A stretch of 23,768 nucleotides of DNA from Prevotella sp. (GCA_016283605.1 JAEENF010000135.1:1-23768), one strand, 5' to 3'. Shown: positions 15,339 through 23,138, numbered from the stretch's first letter. The notes: generated by a model not told the origin, from the letters alone. Numbers and translations are program-made.

Positions 15339-16901
15339 CTATGACTTATCTTCCTTTAAGGTCGGCAATGTAATAGTAAACGTAGTACCCTTGCCGAGTT
15401 CACTCTCACACTTAATCTCACCCTCATGGAGATTGATGATTTTCTTCACATACGCCAGTCCGAGACCGAACCCCTTAACGTCATGCACATTACCCGTATG
15501 CACACGATAGAACTTATCAAAGATCTTCCTGACGTTCTCCTTCTTGATGCCCAGTCCCGTATCACGAATCGAGAAACACAAATGGCCCTTATCATTCCAC
15601 GTTCTTATATAAAGATCCAACGGTTGGTCGGGCTTGCGATACTTCACGGCATTATCCATCAGATTAGTGATAGCGTTCTGGAAATGTACCTCATCGACGA
15701 AAATGGCAGAATCCACTGCCTCGATCTCTGTATAGATTTTACCGCCAGTATGTTCCACACGCAATGAGAAACTGGAAGCGATAGACTCAAGCAATTCGTT
15801 GAGATCCAGCTCCTTCTTTTTAAACGACGCCGTCTGTTTGTCGAACATTGACATCTGCAGAACCTTTTCTACGAGGAAACGCAAGCGCTTCGACTCGTCA
15901 TTGATCACACTACCCAAATGCTTCAGCATGGAGGGTGATTTACTAACCGACTCATCATTCAACATCTGTGCGGCCAAAGAGATACTGGAGATTGGAGTCT
16001 TCAGTTCGTGTGTCATGTTATTGATAAAATCATTCTTAATCTCCGAGTAACGTTTCTGGCGGAAGATTACCACGATTGTGAAGACAAACGTAATCAACAG
16101 CACAACCGTGAAGATCATCGAGGGAATCATAAAACGCACGCTAGAGAATATATACGAATTCATGTCAGGGAAGTGAATTTTCACCACCCCCATCTTTGGC
16201 GACGGGTCATTACGGAACAATGTCTGCGAATAAACATATTCCCTACCCTCATCGGTAAAGTCCGGACAACGGTACACCTCACGACCATCACTCGTCTCAA
16301 CTGTAAAATGATAAGGTATATTGATACCGTTATTCAACAATTCTGCACGGATATCCTGATCAAGGAGTTTGAAGTTGACACGTTCCTTCAAAGGCTTGTC
16401 TGAAGCGGTATAGAGGATGTTATAGACTACTTCATCAAGCAAGGCCTTCTGGTAGACATATCTGTTACGTACGATTTCCTGCAACGACTTCGAGGCCTCC
16501 GAGATACTACTCTTATCTGTACGCAGAATCATCGCCTTAGGAACATTAGCGGGTTTGATGGCAAACGTTTTCAGTTCAAATGAGGAATAGACCGTTCCAT
16601 CATCTGCAGCTACAGCAAACTGATGTGACTGTTTGACCGTGCCATCCAGGCCATCAACCGTTATTGAGTCCTGCTGAAAAGCCCGACGCTCAGTCTCTTT
16701 CACATCCTTTTCCAAATATCGAAGGGTCTCGTTCATTTCCAGATTACGCGAGGCTTGATAAAGACTTCGATTCACAGACTCATCAAACTGTTCCTTCTTC
16801 ATCTTTGCCATTTGCTCCATATAGGAGATCTGCAAAAAGAGAAGACCCAGGAATGAGAGTCCCATGATCGTCGCTATAATCCAAATTGTACTTTTCTTCA
16901 T
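15339..16901 (-). CDS. Sensor histidine kinase (RprX-like)
   Basis: The 520-residue inner-membrane kinase has TM1 (about 7-27) and TM2 (about 257-280) around a periplasmic sensor domain of about 225 residues with no recognised fold. The cytoplasmic part has the phosphorylation helix with H298 in NNMTHELKTPISS, N-box NLMDNAVKY (413-421), G1 DTGLGI (447-452), F-box FDKFYRV (461-467) and G2 GFGLGL (477-482). No HAMP domain is evident between TM2 and the His box, so the helix enters the dimerisation domain directly. It heads a three-gene operon with a promoter box at 16924-16931. The signal sensed is unknown. Confidence 0.95.
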   Translation of the reverse strand: MKKSTIWIIATIMGLSFLGLLFLQISYMEQMAKMKKEQFDESVNRSLYQASRNLEMNETLRYLEKDVKETERRAFQQDSITVDGLDGTVKQSHQFAVAADDGTVYSSFELKTFAIKPANVPKAMILRTDKSSISEASKSLQEIVRNRYVYQKALLDEVVYNILYTASDKPLKERVNFKLLDQDIRAELLNNGINIPYHFTVETSDGREVYRCPDFTDEGREYVYSQTLFRNDPSPKMGVVKIHFPDMNSYIFSSVRFMIPSMIFTVVLLITFVFTIVVIFRQKRYSEIKNDFINNMTHELKTPISSISLAAQMLNDESVSKSPSMLKHLGSVINDESKRLRFLVEKVLQMSMFDKQTASFKKKELDLNELLESIASSFSLRVEHTGGKIYTEIEAVDSAIFVDEVHFQNAITNLMDNAVKYRKPDQPLDLYIRTWNDKGHLCFSIRDTGLGIKKENVRKIFDKFYRVHTGNVHDVKGFGLGLAYVKKIINLHEGEIKCESELGKGTTFTITLPTLKEDKS

Positions 16902-16923
16902 TACTGTTTTATCTAATTGTCAG

Positions 16924-16931
16924 CAAAGGTA
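16924..16931 (-). promoter_or_regulatory. -7 box of the two-component operon
   Basis: TACCTTTG on the minus strand lies 22 bases before the kinase start codon. No convincing -33 box is seen. Confidence 0.75.
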
Positions 16932-17030
16932 GACATTATATCTGAGACAGACTCTTAATTTGTTAATTATTTCTGTTAAATTTAACAATGTTAACCAAAA
17001 ATAATTGATTTAATTCAATATAAACAAATA

Positions 17031-17056
17031 GAGCTTTGCACAAGAATGCAAAGCTC
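17031..17056 (-). terminator. Terminator of the exported-protein gene
   Basis: A perfect 10-bp stem, GAGCTTTGCA (17031-17040) against TGCAAAGCTC (17047-17056), has a 6-base loop. On the minus strand it is followed by TATTTGTTTATA, a weak U-tract. It lies 27 bases after the stop codon at 17083. Confidence 0.75.
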
Positions 17057-17082
17057 AATCTTTTCTCAAAATATGTACAACT

Positions 17083-17556
17083 TTATTTCGAAATTGTAGA
17101 GAATGTCAACTTCTCATAACCTTCAAAGTCATCAAACTGAATCTGGAACTTAGCATACAGATAGTGATTACCACCTGTATTATGTGTCGATTTGATGGAC
17201 TTACTTTTGGCCAGAGCATTCAGAATCTGATTGTAGATGACCTTGTCATTGTTGTCGTCAGGAATCTGAATGGCCATCGAAGTTACAATACCACCCTCAA
17301 TCTTATAAGTGTAGTCACCTGCCGCATAAAGTTGGAAGTTTTCGGTCTCGAGAATCGTTTCCAACTCACCAACTTTGCCTTCCAACTCTTCTTTCGTCAG
17401 ATTAACATAGTTAATGGGTTCCTGATTCTCATCCAACTTAATATAAGTGGTATCAATGTCGTCCTTACTATTGGCGGCATTCTCTGTTGCATTCAATGTC
17501 ATTGTACCGAGGAAGAACATCATTCCTACGAGTACCATTTTCTTCATCTCTTTCAT
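17083..17556 (-). CDS. Exported protein of unknown function
   Basis: The 157-residue protein has an N-terminal signal peptide (about 1-23, hydrophobic MVLVGMMFFLGTMTL, cleavage probably after LNA). The mature part is acidic and alternates polar and hydrophobic residues, with a helical segment LTKEELEGKVGELETILETE (53-72) and a C-terminal beta-like KFQIQFDDFEGYEKLTF segment. There is no Cys, so it is not a lipoprotein, and no catalytic motif. I do not recognise the family. An ATG at 17547 is an alternative start. It has its own promoter and terminator, upstream of the two-component operon on the same strand. Confidence 0.8.
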   Translation of the reverse strand: MKEMKKMVLVGMMFFLGTMTLNATENAANSKDDIDTTYIKLDENQEPINYVNLTKEELEGKVGELETILETENFQLYAAGDYTYKIEGGIVTSMAIQIPDDNNDKVIYNQILNALAKSKSIKSTHNTGGNHYLYAKFQIQFDDFEGYEKLTFSTISK

Positions 17557-17579
17557 CTCTCTTCATATTAATTCGAGTG

Positions 17580-17587
17580 CAAAGATA
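17580..17587 (-). promoter_or_regulatory. -7 box of the exported-protein gene
   Basis: TATCTTTG on the minus strand lies 23 bases before the start. A partial -33 TTG lies 20 bases further upstream (17608-17610). Confidence 0.7.
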
Positions 17588-17663
17588 GTAATTATAAAGA
17601 TACGCACCAACGGTTTATGGCTTAATAATTTATAAATAAATGCATTTTTATGTACTTTTTGAC

Positions 17664-17713
17664 AAAAATCAACCACTTTGTGGTGTCACTTTGCCACAAA
17701 GTGGTTGATTTTT
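17664..17713. terminator. Terminator of the GH2 gene (20-bp perfect hairpin)
   Basis: A perfect 20-bp inverted repeat, 17664-17683 against 17694-17713, has a 10-base loop. The arms are A/T-rich outside and contain CCACTTTGTGG, itself nearly palindromic, so each arm can fold alone. On the minus strand it lies 12 bases after the GH2 stop, and the arm ends in TTTTT. The mirror-image T-run also lets it act on the plus strand. Confidence 0.9.
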
Positions 17714-17725
17714 CCGTTCAAATGA

Positions 17726-20700
17726 TTATTTCAACGGACGGATGACGAAAGTAAAGTCATAGTCCTTATAGGGTAATTGATACTCCTGACGTGGCCAAGC
17801 ACCCCACGAGTTCACACAACCGAGACCAAATTGTCGTTGTTGGATATGCACTTGTGTCAAAGGACGCTCTTCCAAGTCACCAGAATGGTGTCCCCACTTC
17901 TTGTCCTTATGAGGTCCGTCGTCAAGATCTGACAACAGATAATTCAATGCACTGGCCTCCATCGGAGCGTTTGAATAGAACTCAAGCCCCCTGCCCTTTT
18001 GATCCTTTACCCGGAACCAGCGCACATCGGTATGGTTACCCGACTCCTGCGGACGGACATAAGGATAATACTCATCAGCTACATTATTCTGATAGACGCC
18101 TATGAATTCGCTCGAATTTCTATCGCAATAGTTCTCCACCGGTCCACGGCCGTAATATTCAACGACATTATAGCCCTTAGGCATCTGCAACTGCATGCCG
18201 TAACGGAACAAATTGGCTATCTTCGCCTCCTTGTCGGTCTCCATCTGTTGACGGATAATCACCTCGCCTTCTACGGTTAGTGTATAGGTCATCTTGAGAG
18301 TGGCCTTCACATCGGGCATATCATAGGATACTTTCACTTGATTATCTTCCACTTCAAACTCCTTCATTCTCATCTGAGGACTTTTCCACACCCCGAAACG
18401 CTGCTGCAAACCTGCGCCATAGTCATTATCCGTCGGCGCACGCCAGAACTCTGGTGTTATGGACTCGCGGTCAACGAGCATCGGTGCACCGTCAACATCC
18501 AGATAGTCAATCCATCCGCCCCGTTTACCGATGGTCAGTGTGGTACCGGCTGCATCCAGTTTCACATAGCTCTCCGTTTCTTCTTTCTGCACATCAGCCT
18601 CTACAGCTTTAATCTCCGGGAACTGATAGGGATTCAATACAAACTGTTGACGAGCCATCACCTGACCTTTGTCTATCAGCGGCTGTGTCTCCTTCGTCTT
18701 AAATTGGAAAATGACGAAGAGTTCCTGATCACCATGATGACCAAGCATACGTTCTATAACCTGTTTCATGGCATCAATGGTGATGACCTTACGTTCCTGC
18801 GGTGCAATTCCATCGACAGCTATGGTACCACCATGTCCGAAGCTCATACCCTCAGGACGATTTCCTTCGTGATGGTGTCCCCCTGCAGCACCGCCGACAA
18901 ACCACTCCAACTCCAGATCATCAAGTGTCTTAAAGAAATTCTCGTTAAACACCTCTATTTTGCCTTCTTTCAAGCCCTTGTCAGCCACCCAGACATTCTG
19001 ATAGAAATAGCGTACCTCGTTGGCGTGGGGATTTAGACGACGGTCAGGGGCGATGATACCGTTACAGTTGAAATTATAGTCTGAGGCTGGATAACGTCCG
19101 TAGTCACCACCATAAGTAAAAATCTCCTTGCCAGTGATTGGACTCTTGTCACGCAGACCTTGATCAACGAAATCCCAGATATAACCACCTTGATACTTCC
19201 CGTTCTGGCGGATAATATCCCAATACTCCTTGAATCCACCCATCGAGTTACCCATAGCATGGGCATACTCACACTGGATCAACGGACGAGGATTGTCGGT
19301 CTTCGAATATTTCTCGCAGTCCTCATAACCCATATACATCGGACAGAAGATATCGGTCTTACCGGCATGTCCGGCCTGTTCATACTGACAAGGACGGGTT
19401 TTGTCATAAGCCTTCACCCAATCATAGGCTTTCTCGAAATTCACACCATAGCCGGATTCGTTGCCCAGACTCCACACGATGATGCTCGGATGGTTCTTAT
19501 GGCTCATCATATTACCCTCCTGACGTTCAATGTGTGCCTTCTCAAAGGCAGGATTCTTGGCCAGTGTACCCTCTCTGTAGCCCATACCATGACTCTCCAG
19601 GTTCGACTCTGCCGTCAGATATATGCCATACTCATCGCAGAGATCATACCACCGGGGATCGTCGGGATAATGACACGTACGCACGGCATTAATATTCAAC
19701 TGCTTCATGATTCTGATGTCCTGAATCATACGATCCACACCGACAATGTATCCACCGTCGGGATCGAGTTCATGTCGGTCGGCGCCCTTAATCAAAATAG
19801 GCTGTCCATTCACCAACAACTGTCCACCTTTGATCTCTATATGGCGGAAACCCACACGCTGCTTTATCACCTCCAATACCTTATCGTTCTTCTTTAAATA
19901 TATATATAAGGTATAAAGGTTGGGCGTTTCCGCCGTCCAAGGCTTCACGTTTGGAAGTTGGGAACTGAAAGTGTAGAGTGTAGAGTTATTGCTACCAACG
20001 GGGCGCAAGACCTCTCCGTTCTCAACTCTACACTCTACGCTACACCCCTTTCCTGCCACGTCGACCTTCGCCTCCAACAGGCCCTTGCCATCCTGATAGT
20101 CCTGAGTGATGAAGATATCTTGGATATGCACCTTCGGCGTAGCATAGAGATACACCTCACGGGCAATACCCGTGAAACGCCAGAAATCCTGATCTTCGAG
20201 GTACGAGCCGTCGCACCAGCGCATAACCTGCATGGCAATGAGGTTCTTACCCGGCTTCAGATACTTTGTTATATTGAACTCTGCTGCCACCTTAGAGTCC
20301 TCCGAATAGCCTACATATTTGCCGTTCACCCAAAGGGTGAGGTTACTCGTGGCCGAACCTACATGGAAAAACACCTCCTGCCCTTTCCAGCTTACAGGAA
20401 GTTCAAAGGTTTTACGATAAGAACCGGTGTAATTGTTAGTCTCACCGATATAGGGTGGATTACTCTTGAATGTCGTACCCCAAGCATAGCCGATATTCTT
20501 GTAGATCTTGTCGCCATAACCATTCAGTTCAAAGAGACCAGGCACGGGAAAGTCCGTCCACTGCGAATCGTCATACTTCAAACCGAAAAAGTCCTTCGGT
20601 GCATTCTGATGATCCTTCACGAAGTTGAATTTCCACAAACCCTCCATCGAGAGATAACGGTCTGACTGCGTCTTGTCGCCATTGGCCTTTTCCTGGCTCT

Positions 20701-20836
20701 CAAAGGCAAAGAAACTGGAATGCCGCGTTTCACGGTTCACCTGATTCACTAAGGGGTCTTTCCACACGGGAGTCTTCTCGGCGGCAAAGGCCATTGTCGA
20801 TGCCACACAAACAATTGATAACAGCAGTTTTCTCAT
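17726..20836 (-). CDS. Secreted GH2 beta-galactosidase
   Basis: A glycoside hydrolase family 2 enzyme of 1036 residues, close in length and layout to E. coli LacZ (1023). It hydrolyses terminal beta-D-galactosides with retention. A signal peptide (1-19, cleavage near AFA-AEK) puts it in the periplasm or on the surface, unlike LacZ. The sugar-binding jelly-roll is at about 60-235, and the barrel holds GADRHELDP (351-359), acid/base E460 in WSLGNESG and nucleophile E523 in IQCEYAHAMGNS. A large C-terminal beta-sandwich follows. It stands alone, without SusC/SusD or regulator genes. Residues about 264-296 are encoded by a 7-base-periodic, inverted-repeat stretch. LacZ-like specificity is inferred from the family. 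Confidence 0.94.
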   Translation of the reverse strand: MRKLLLSIVCVASTMAFAAEKTPVWKDPLVNQVNRETRHSSFFAFESQEKANGDKTQSDRYLSMEGLWKFNFVKDHQNAPKDFFGLKYDDSQWTDFPVPGLFELNGYGDKIYKNIGYAWGTTFKSNPPYIGETNNYTGSYRKTFELPVSWKGQEVFFHVGSATSNLTLWVNGKYVGYSEDSKVAAEFNITKYLKPGKNLIAMQVMRWCDGSYLEDQDFWRFTGIAREVYLYATPKVHIQDIFITQDYQDGKGLLEAKVDVAGKGCSVECRVENGEVLRPVGSNNSTLYTFSSQLPNVKPWTAETPNLYTLYIYLKKNDKVLEVIKQRVGFRHIEIKGGQLLVNGQPILIKGADRHELDPDGGYIVGVDRMIQDIRIMKQLNINAVRTCHYPDDPRWYDLCDEYGIYLTAESNLESHGMGYREGTLAKNPAFEKAHIERQEGNMMSHKNHPSIIVWSLGNESGYGVNFEKAYDWVKAYDKTRPCQYEQAGHAGKTDIFCPMYMGYEDCEKYSKTDNPRPLIQCEYAHAMGNSMGGFKEYWDIIRQNGKYQGGYIWDFVDQGLRDKSPITGKEIFTYGGDYGRYPASDYNFNCNGIIAPDRRLNPHANEVRYFYQNVWVADKGLKEGKIEVFNENFFKTLDDLELEWFVGGAAGGHHHEGNRPEGMSFGHGGTIAVDGIAPQERKVITIDAMKQVIERMLGHHGDQELFVIFQFKTKETQPLIDKGQVMARQQFVLNPYQFPEIKAVEADVQKEETESYVKLDAAGTTLTIGKRGGWIDYLDVDGAPMLVDRESITPEFWRAPTDNDYGAGLQQRFGVWKSPQMRMKEFEVEDNQVKVSYDMPDVKATLKMTYTLTVEGEVIIRQQMETDKEAKIANLFRYGMQLQMPKGYNVVEYYGRGPVENYCDRNSSEFIGVYQNNVADEYYPYVRPQESGNHTDVRWFRVKDQKGRGLEFYSNAPMEASALNYLLSDLDDGPHKDKKWGHHSGDLEERPLTQVHIQQRQFGLGCVNSWGAWPRQEYQLPYKDYDFTFVIRPLK
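19951..20046. repeat. 7-base repeat array with inverted copy inside the GH2 gene
   Basis: On the plus strand 19951-19987 falls into consecutive 7-base units, among them TTGGAAG and TGTAGAG (twice). About 36 bases later, 20018-20046 holds the opposite orientation with units such as CTCAACT and CTACACT. GTAGAGTGTAGAGTT (19973-19987) and AACTCTACACTCTAC (20024-20038) are perfect 15-base inverted copies. The whole is in frame within the coding sequence and encodes a Ser/Asn/Thr-rich stretch of the protein. Confidence 0.7.
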
Positions 20837-20871
20837 TTTTCTTTGTTTTTAAGCTTTGCACAAATTTGTTG

Positions 20872-20879
20872 CAAAGATA
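20872..20879 (-). promoter_or_regulatory. -7 box of the GH2 gene
   Basis: TATCTTTG on the minus strand lies 35 bases before the start codon, with a partial -33 TTG (20900-20902). It diverges from the nth promoter; the two share about 40 bases of upstream DNA. Confidence 0.75.
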
Positions 20880-20921
20880 CGAAATTCAGACGAAAACGCC
20901 AAGACTTTCAAATGAATTTCG

Positions 20922-20929
20922 TAACTTTG
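20922..20929 (+). promoter_or_regulatory. -7 box of nth
   Basis: TAACTTTG ends 20 bases before the start codon. The flanks GAATTTCGTA and GCA match those at the GH2 and PBP1A promoters. No -33 TTTG is seen. Confidence 0.72.
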
Positions 20930-20949
20930 CAGCAAAAAGATGAAAAAAG

Positions 20950-21600
20950 ATGAGAAAAGAAGAACGATACGAGAAGATACTGGCCTATTTTAGGCAGGAA
21001 ATGCCAAACGCAGCTACGGAACTGGAGTTTGTCAGCGTATTCCAGTTGTTGGTGGCAGTGATTCTAAGTGCACAATGTACGGACAAACGCATCAATCAAG
21101 TGACACCAGAGCTGTTCAGACATTTTCCTGACGCCCAAACAATGGCTCAGGCAGAACCTGAGGAAGTCTATGAATTAATCCGCAGCGTATCGTATCCAAA
21201 CGCGAAGGCGGAGCATCTGGTAAAGATGTCGAGGGAGCTGACGGCAAAACACGACGGTAAAGTACCTCAAGACATGAATGCCCTGCTGGACCTGCCCGGC
21301 GTAGGCCGGAAAACGGCCAACGTCATCCTAAGTGTGGCTTTCGGCAAGGCTGCGATGGCCGTTGACACGCATATCTATAGGGTAGCTCATCGGCTGGGGT
21401 TAGTATCGAAACAAGACAATACACCCTACAAGGTGGAGTTGGCGCTGACAAAGCATATCCCAGAGGCCGACATTCCTCATGCCCACCACTGGCTGCTATT
21501 GCACGGTCGATATGTCTGCACTGCACGAAAGCCACACTGTGAGAAATGTCCGCTGGAGCCGTTCTGTCCGAAACAGCTCGAAGGCTCAAGACTGGAATAA
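20950..21600 (+). CDS. nth: Endonuclease III (DNA glycosylase/AP lyase)
   Basis: Nth removes oxidised pyrimidines from DNA and cuts the strand at the abasic site (base-excision repair). The 216-residue length matches the family. The helix-hairpin-helix LPGVGRKTA (115-123) holds catalytic K121; D139 in VDTH is the second catalytic residue. The C-terminal [4Fe-4S] cluster has C190-x6-C197-x2-C200-x5-C206, the exact Nth spacing. An ATG at 20940 is out of frame, so 20950 is the start. It is alone on its strand, divergent from the GH2 gene, and converges on the Spy-like gene with 22 bases between stops. Confidence 0.96.
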   Translation: MRKEERYEKILAYFRQEMPNAATELEFVSVFQLLVAVILSAQCTDKRINQVTPELFRHFPDAQTMAQAEPEEVYELIRSVSYPNAKAEHLVKMSRELTAKHDGKVPQDMNALLDLPGVGRKTANVILSVAFGKAAMAVDTHIYRVAHRLGLVSKQDNTPYKVELALTKHIPEADIPHAHHWLLLHGRYVCTARKPHCEKCPLEPFCPKQLEGSRLE

Positions 21601-21615
21601 CAGAAAGAATAAAAT

Positions 21616-21639
21616 AAGGACGTCATTTCTGACGTCCTT
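21616..21639 (-). terminator. Terminator of the ECF sigma operon, overlapping the last gene
   Basis: A perfect 10-bp stem, AAGGACGTCA (21616-21625) against TGACGTCCTT (21630-21639), has a TTTC loop. On the minus strand it is followed by ATTTTATTCTTT. The stop codon of the last gene (21623-21625) lies inside the stem. On the plus strand, serving nth, there is no proper U-tract. Confidence 0.83.
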
Positions 21640-22138
21640 GTCCTTGGTTCTGATTCTGACCTTGTCCCTGTCCTTGTCTTGGCCCTCGCATACCACCTCC
21701 AACTCTCGGTGGCTGGAAGCCCCTACCCCAATTACGGAACATGCCACGATGGAAACGGTCTTCAGCTTTGATGACATCCCAGACCTTCGAGGCTGGAATG
21801 ACCCCAAAGAACTTATTGTGATAGGTCTGCTGGATAGCCTTCAACTCGAGTTCTACCTGATCGCGCTTTTGAATAAGTTTCTTACAGGCTTCCTCACTAG
21901 CAGGCTTAATCATACCTTCTGCCTGCATCTGAGAATAGAGCACACGCTGCTTTTTCTGCATTTCACGATACAGGGGGAAGAAGGCTGCCGCCTCCTGAGG
22001 TGTCAGACATGCCTCTTTCGTGATAAAGGCCTCCATGTCTGCCTGGAATTTTTCAGGAGAGAACTTCTGCTGCGGTTCTTCGGCGTTTACCCCGACCGCA
22101 AACAAAAGGAACAGACAATTAACAATAAGTTTCTTCAT
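21623..22138 (-). CDS. Periplasmic Spy/CpxP-like protein with Gly/Gln-rich tail
   Basis: The 171-residue protein has a signal peptide (1-19, cleavage after VNA). A helical core (about 27-130) includes ACLTPQEAAAFFPLYREMQ (43-61), which recalls the LTxxQ segments of Spy and CpxP, and a charged helix KRDQVELELKAIQQ (91-104). The tail (135-171) is rich in Gly, Gln, Arg and Asn, with QGQGQG and QNQNQG runs. Spy/CpxP proteins are periplasmic chaperones or stress sensors; membership here is inferred from layout and one motif. It is the last gene after an ECF sigma factor and its probable anti-sigma partner, 15 bases downstream, which supports an envelope-stress role. Confidence 0.75.
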   Translation of the reverse strand: MKKLIVNCLFLLFAVGVNAEEPQQKFSPEKFQADMEAFITKEACLTPQEAAAFFPLYREMQKKQRVLYSQMQAEGMIKPASEEACKKLIQKRDQVELELKAIQQTYHNKFFGVIPASKVWDVIKAEDRFHRGMFRNWGRGFQPPRVGGGMRGPRQGQGQGQNQNQGQGRQK

Positions 22139-22153
22139 TTCTCTTTTCCATTT

Positions 22154-22534
22154 TTAATAGTCAGACGACAGACAGGCATAGATATCCTGATTGTCAATCA
22201 TCAGATAGTCGGCAGCCTCATCGAAAGAATAGTCCATCGACTGTGGTTCTGCCACTGTTGCGACAGGAGCAGCGGTGGGACTGTCAGAATGAGACTGATA
22301 AGCCACAACGCTGATAAACAGAGCACATACACTGGCTGCCGCATACAATACAGGACGGAGCCAGACGACCTTAGCCGACTTCTTTTTCTTGTTTTCCTTC
22401 AATGGGACGACAACAGTAGAAGCGGATTCGTCAACCTTTGCCATAATCTGACTAGTCAACGTGTCGAAGTAACCCTCCGGAACCCTGAAAGGATTCTGCT
22501 TGCTAACTTTTTCTATAATCATTTCTTCTTTCAT
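22154..22534 (-). CDS. Putative anti-sigma factor, single membrane span
   Basis: The 126-residue protein has a cytoplasmic N-terminus with NPFRVPEGYFDTL (14-26), a sequence often seen in proteins next to ECF sigma genes in Bacteroidales. A basic stretch KKKKSAK (49-55) precedes one membrane helix (about 57-79), and the outer tail of about 45 residues is acidic. It lies 30 bases after the ECF sigma gene. Position and topology indicate that it holds the sigma factor at the membrane. There is no zinc-binding HxxxCxxC motif, so it is not a classical ZAS anti-sigma protein. An ATG at 22522 is an alternative start. Confidence 0.72.
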   Translation of the reverse strand: MKEEMIIEKVSKQNPFRVPEGYFDTLTSQIMAKVDESASTVVVPLKENKKKKSAKVVWLRPVLYAAASVCALFISVVAYQSHSDSPTAAPVATVAEPQSMDYSFDEAADYLMIDNQDIYACLSSDY

Positions 22535-22564
22535 ACCCTTTTGACGTATATTGTTTGAAAAGGT

Positions 22565-23116
22565 TTAATCATGTGATTTAAAAAATTCAGATATCTTTTT
22601 GACGGCGATATGATAAGAGGCTTTCAGGCTACCCTCGGAGGTGTTGAGAAGCTTACTCATCTCGCTATATTTCATCTCATCATAATAGCGCAGGGTAAAG
22701 ACAGTGCGCTGAACCTCAGGCAGGCTGGCGATGGCTTCCTGTAACTGCGCCTCGGTCTCGTCGCCATCGAAATATTCATCGGCCATCAGCGTATTTGCTA
22801 CAGACGACTCGCTGTCATCGGCACTGACGACAGCTATATTCTTCTGTTTTCGGACAAAGTCAAGACTCTCATTGATAGCAATGCGCGACAGCCATGTGAG
22901 CACTTTAGAATCACCATGAAAAGAGGAAAGACCGTTCCATGCCTTGATGAAAGTATTCTGTAACACATCGTTGGAGTCTTCATGAGTCAGTACGATACGA
23001 CGAACCTGCCAGTACAACTGTTCACTATACTGCCGTGCGAGCATCTCGAATCCCTTACGCTGGGTTTCGGGCTTCATCAGAAGTTCCTTGATCTGGTTGT
23101 CATCATACTTATTCAT
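22565..23116 (-). CDS. ECF RNA polymerase sigma factor (RpoE-like)
   Basis: From the ATG at 23116 the protein has 183 residues; a GTG two codons upstream (23122) is less likely. Sigma region 2 is at about 25-92, with DSNDVLQNTFIKAWNGL (-10 recognition and core binding) and TWLSRIAINESLDFVRKQK. Region 4 is at about 128-180, with LPEVQRTVFTLRYYDEMKY and the helix-turn-helix EMSKLLNTSEGSLKASY. It sits between an L,D-transpeptidase gene (22 bases upstream) and an anti-sigma candidate. No separate TAnnTTTG box is seen in the 22-base gap, so transcription probably comes from upstream. Confidence 0.94.
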   Translation of the reverse strand: MNKYDDNQIKELLMKPETQRKGFEMLARQYSEQLYWQVRRIVLTHEDSNDVLQNTFIKAWNGLSSFHGDSKVLTWLSRIAINESLDFVRKQKNIAVVSADDSESSVANTLMADEYFDGDETEAQLQEAIASLPEVQRTVFTLRYYDEMKYSEMSKLLNTSEGSLKASYHIAVKKISEFFKSHD

Positions 23117-23138
23117 ACTCACTATTCTTCATCATTCA

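Noticed and set aside
18338..20665. Three long plus-strand frames of 232-245 codons
   Set aside because: They mirror the codon pattern of the GH2 gene on the opposite strand, have no promoter and encode low-information His/Ile/Leu-rich sequence. The GH2 frame has full catalytic motifs.
21479..22558. Open frame of 359 codons on the plus strand
   Set aside because: It is antisense to the Spy-like and anti-sigma genes, both of which have signal or membrane features and operon context. Its translation has no recognisable domain and it overlaps the end of nth.
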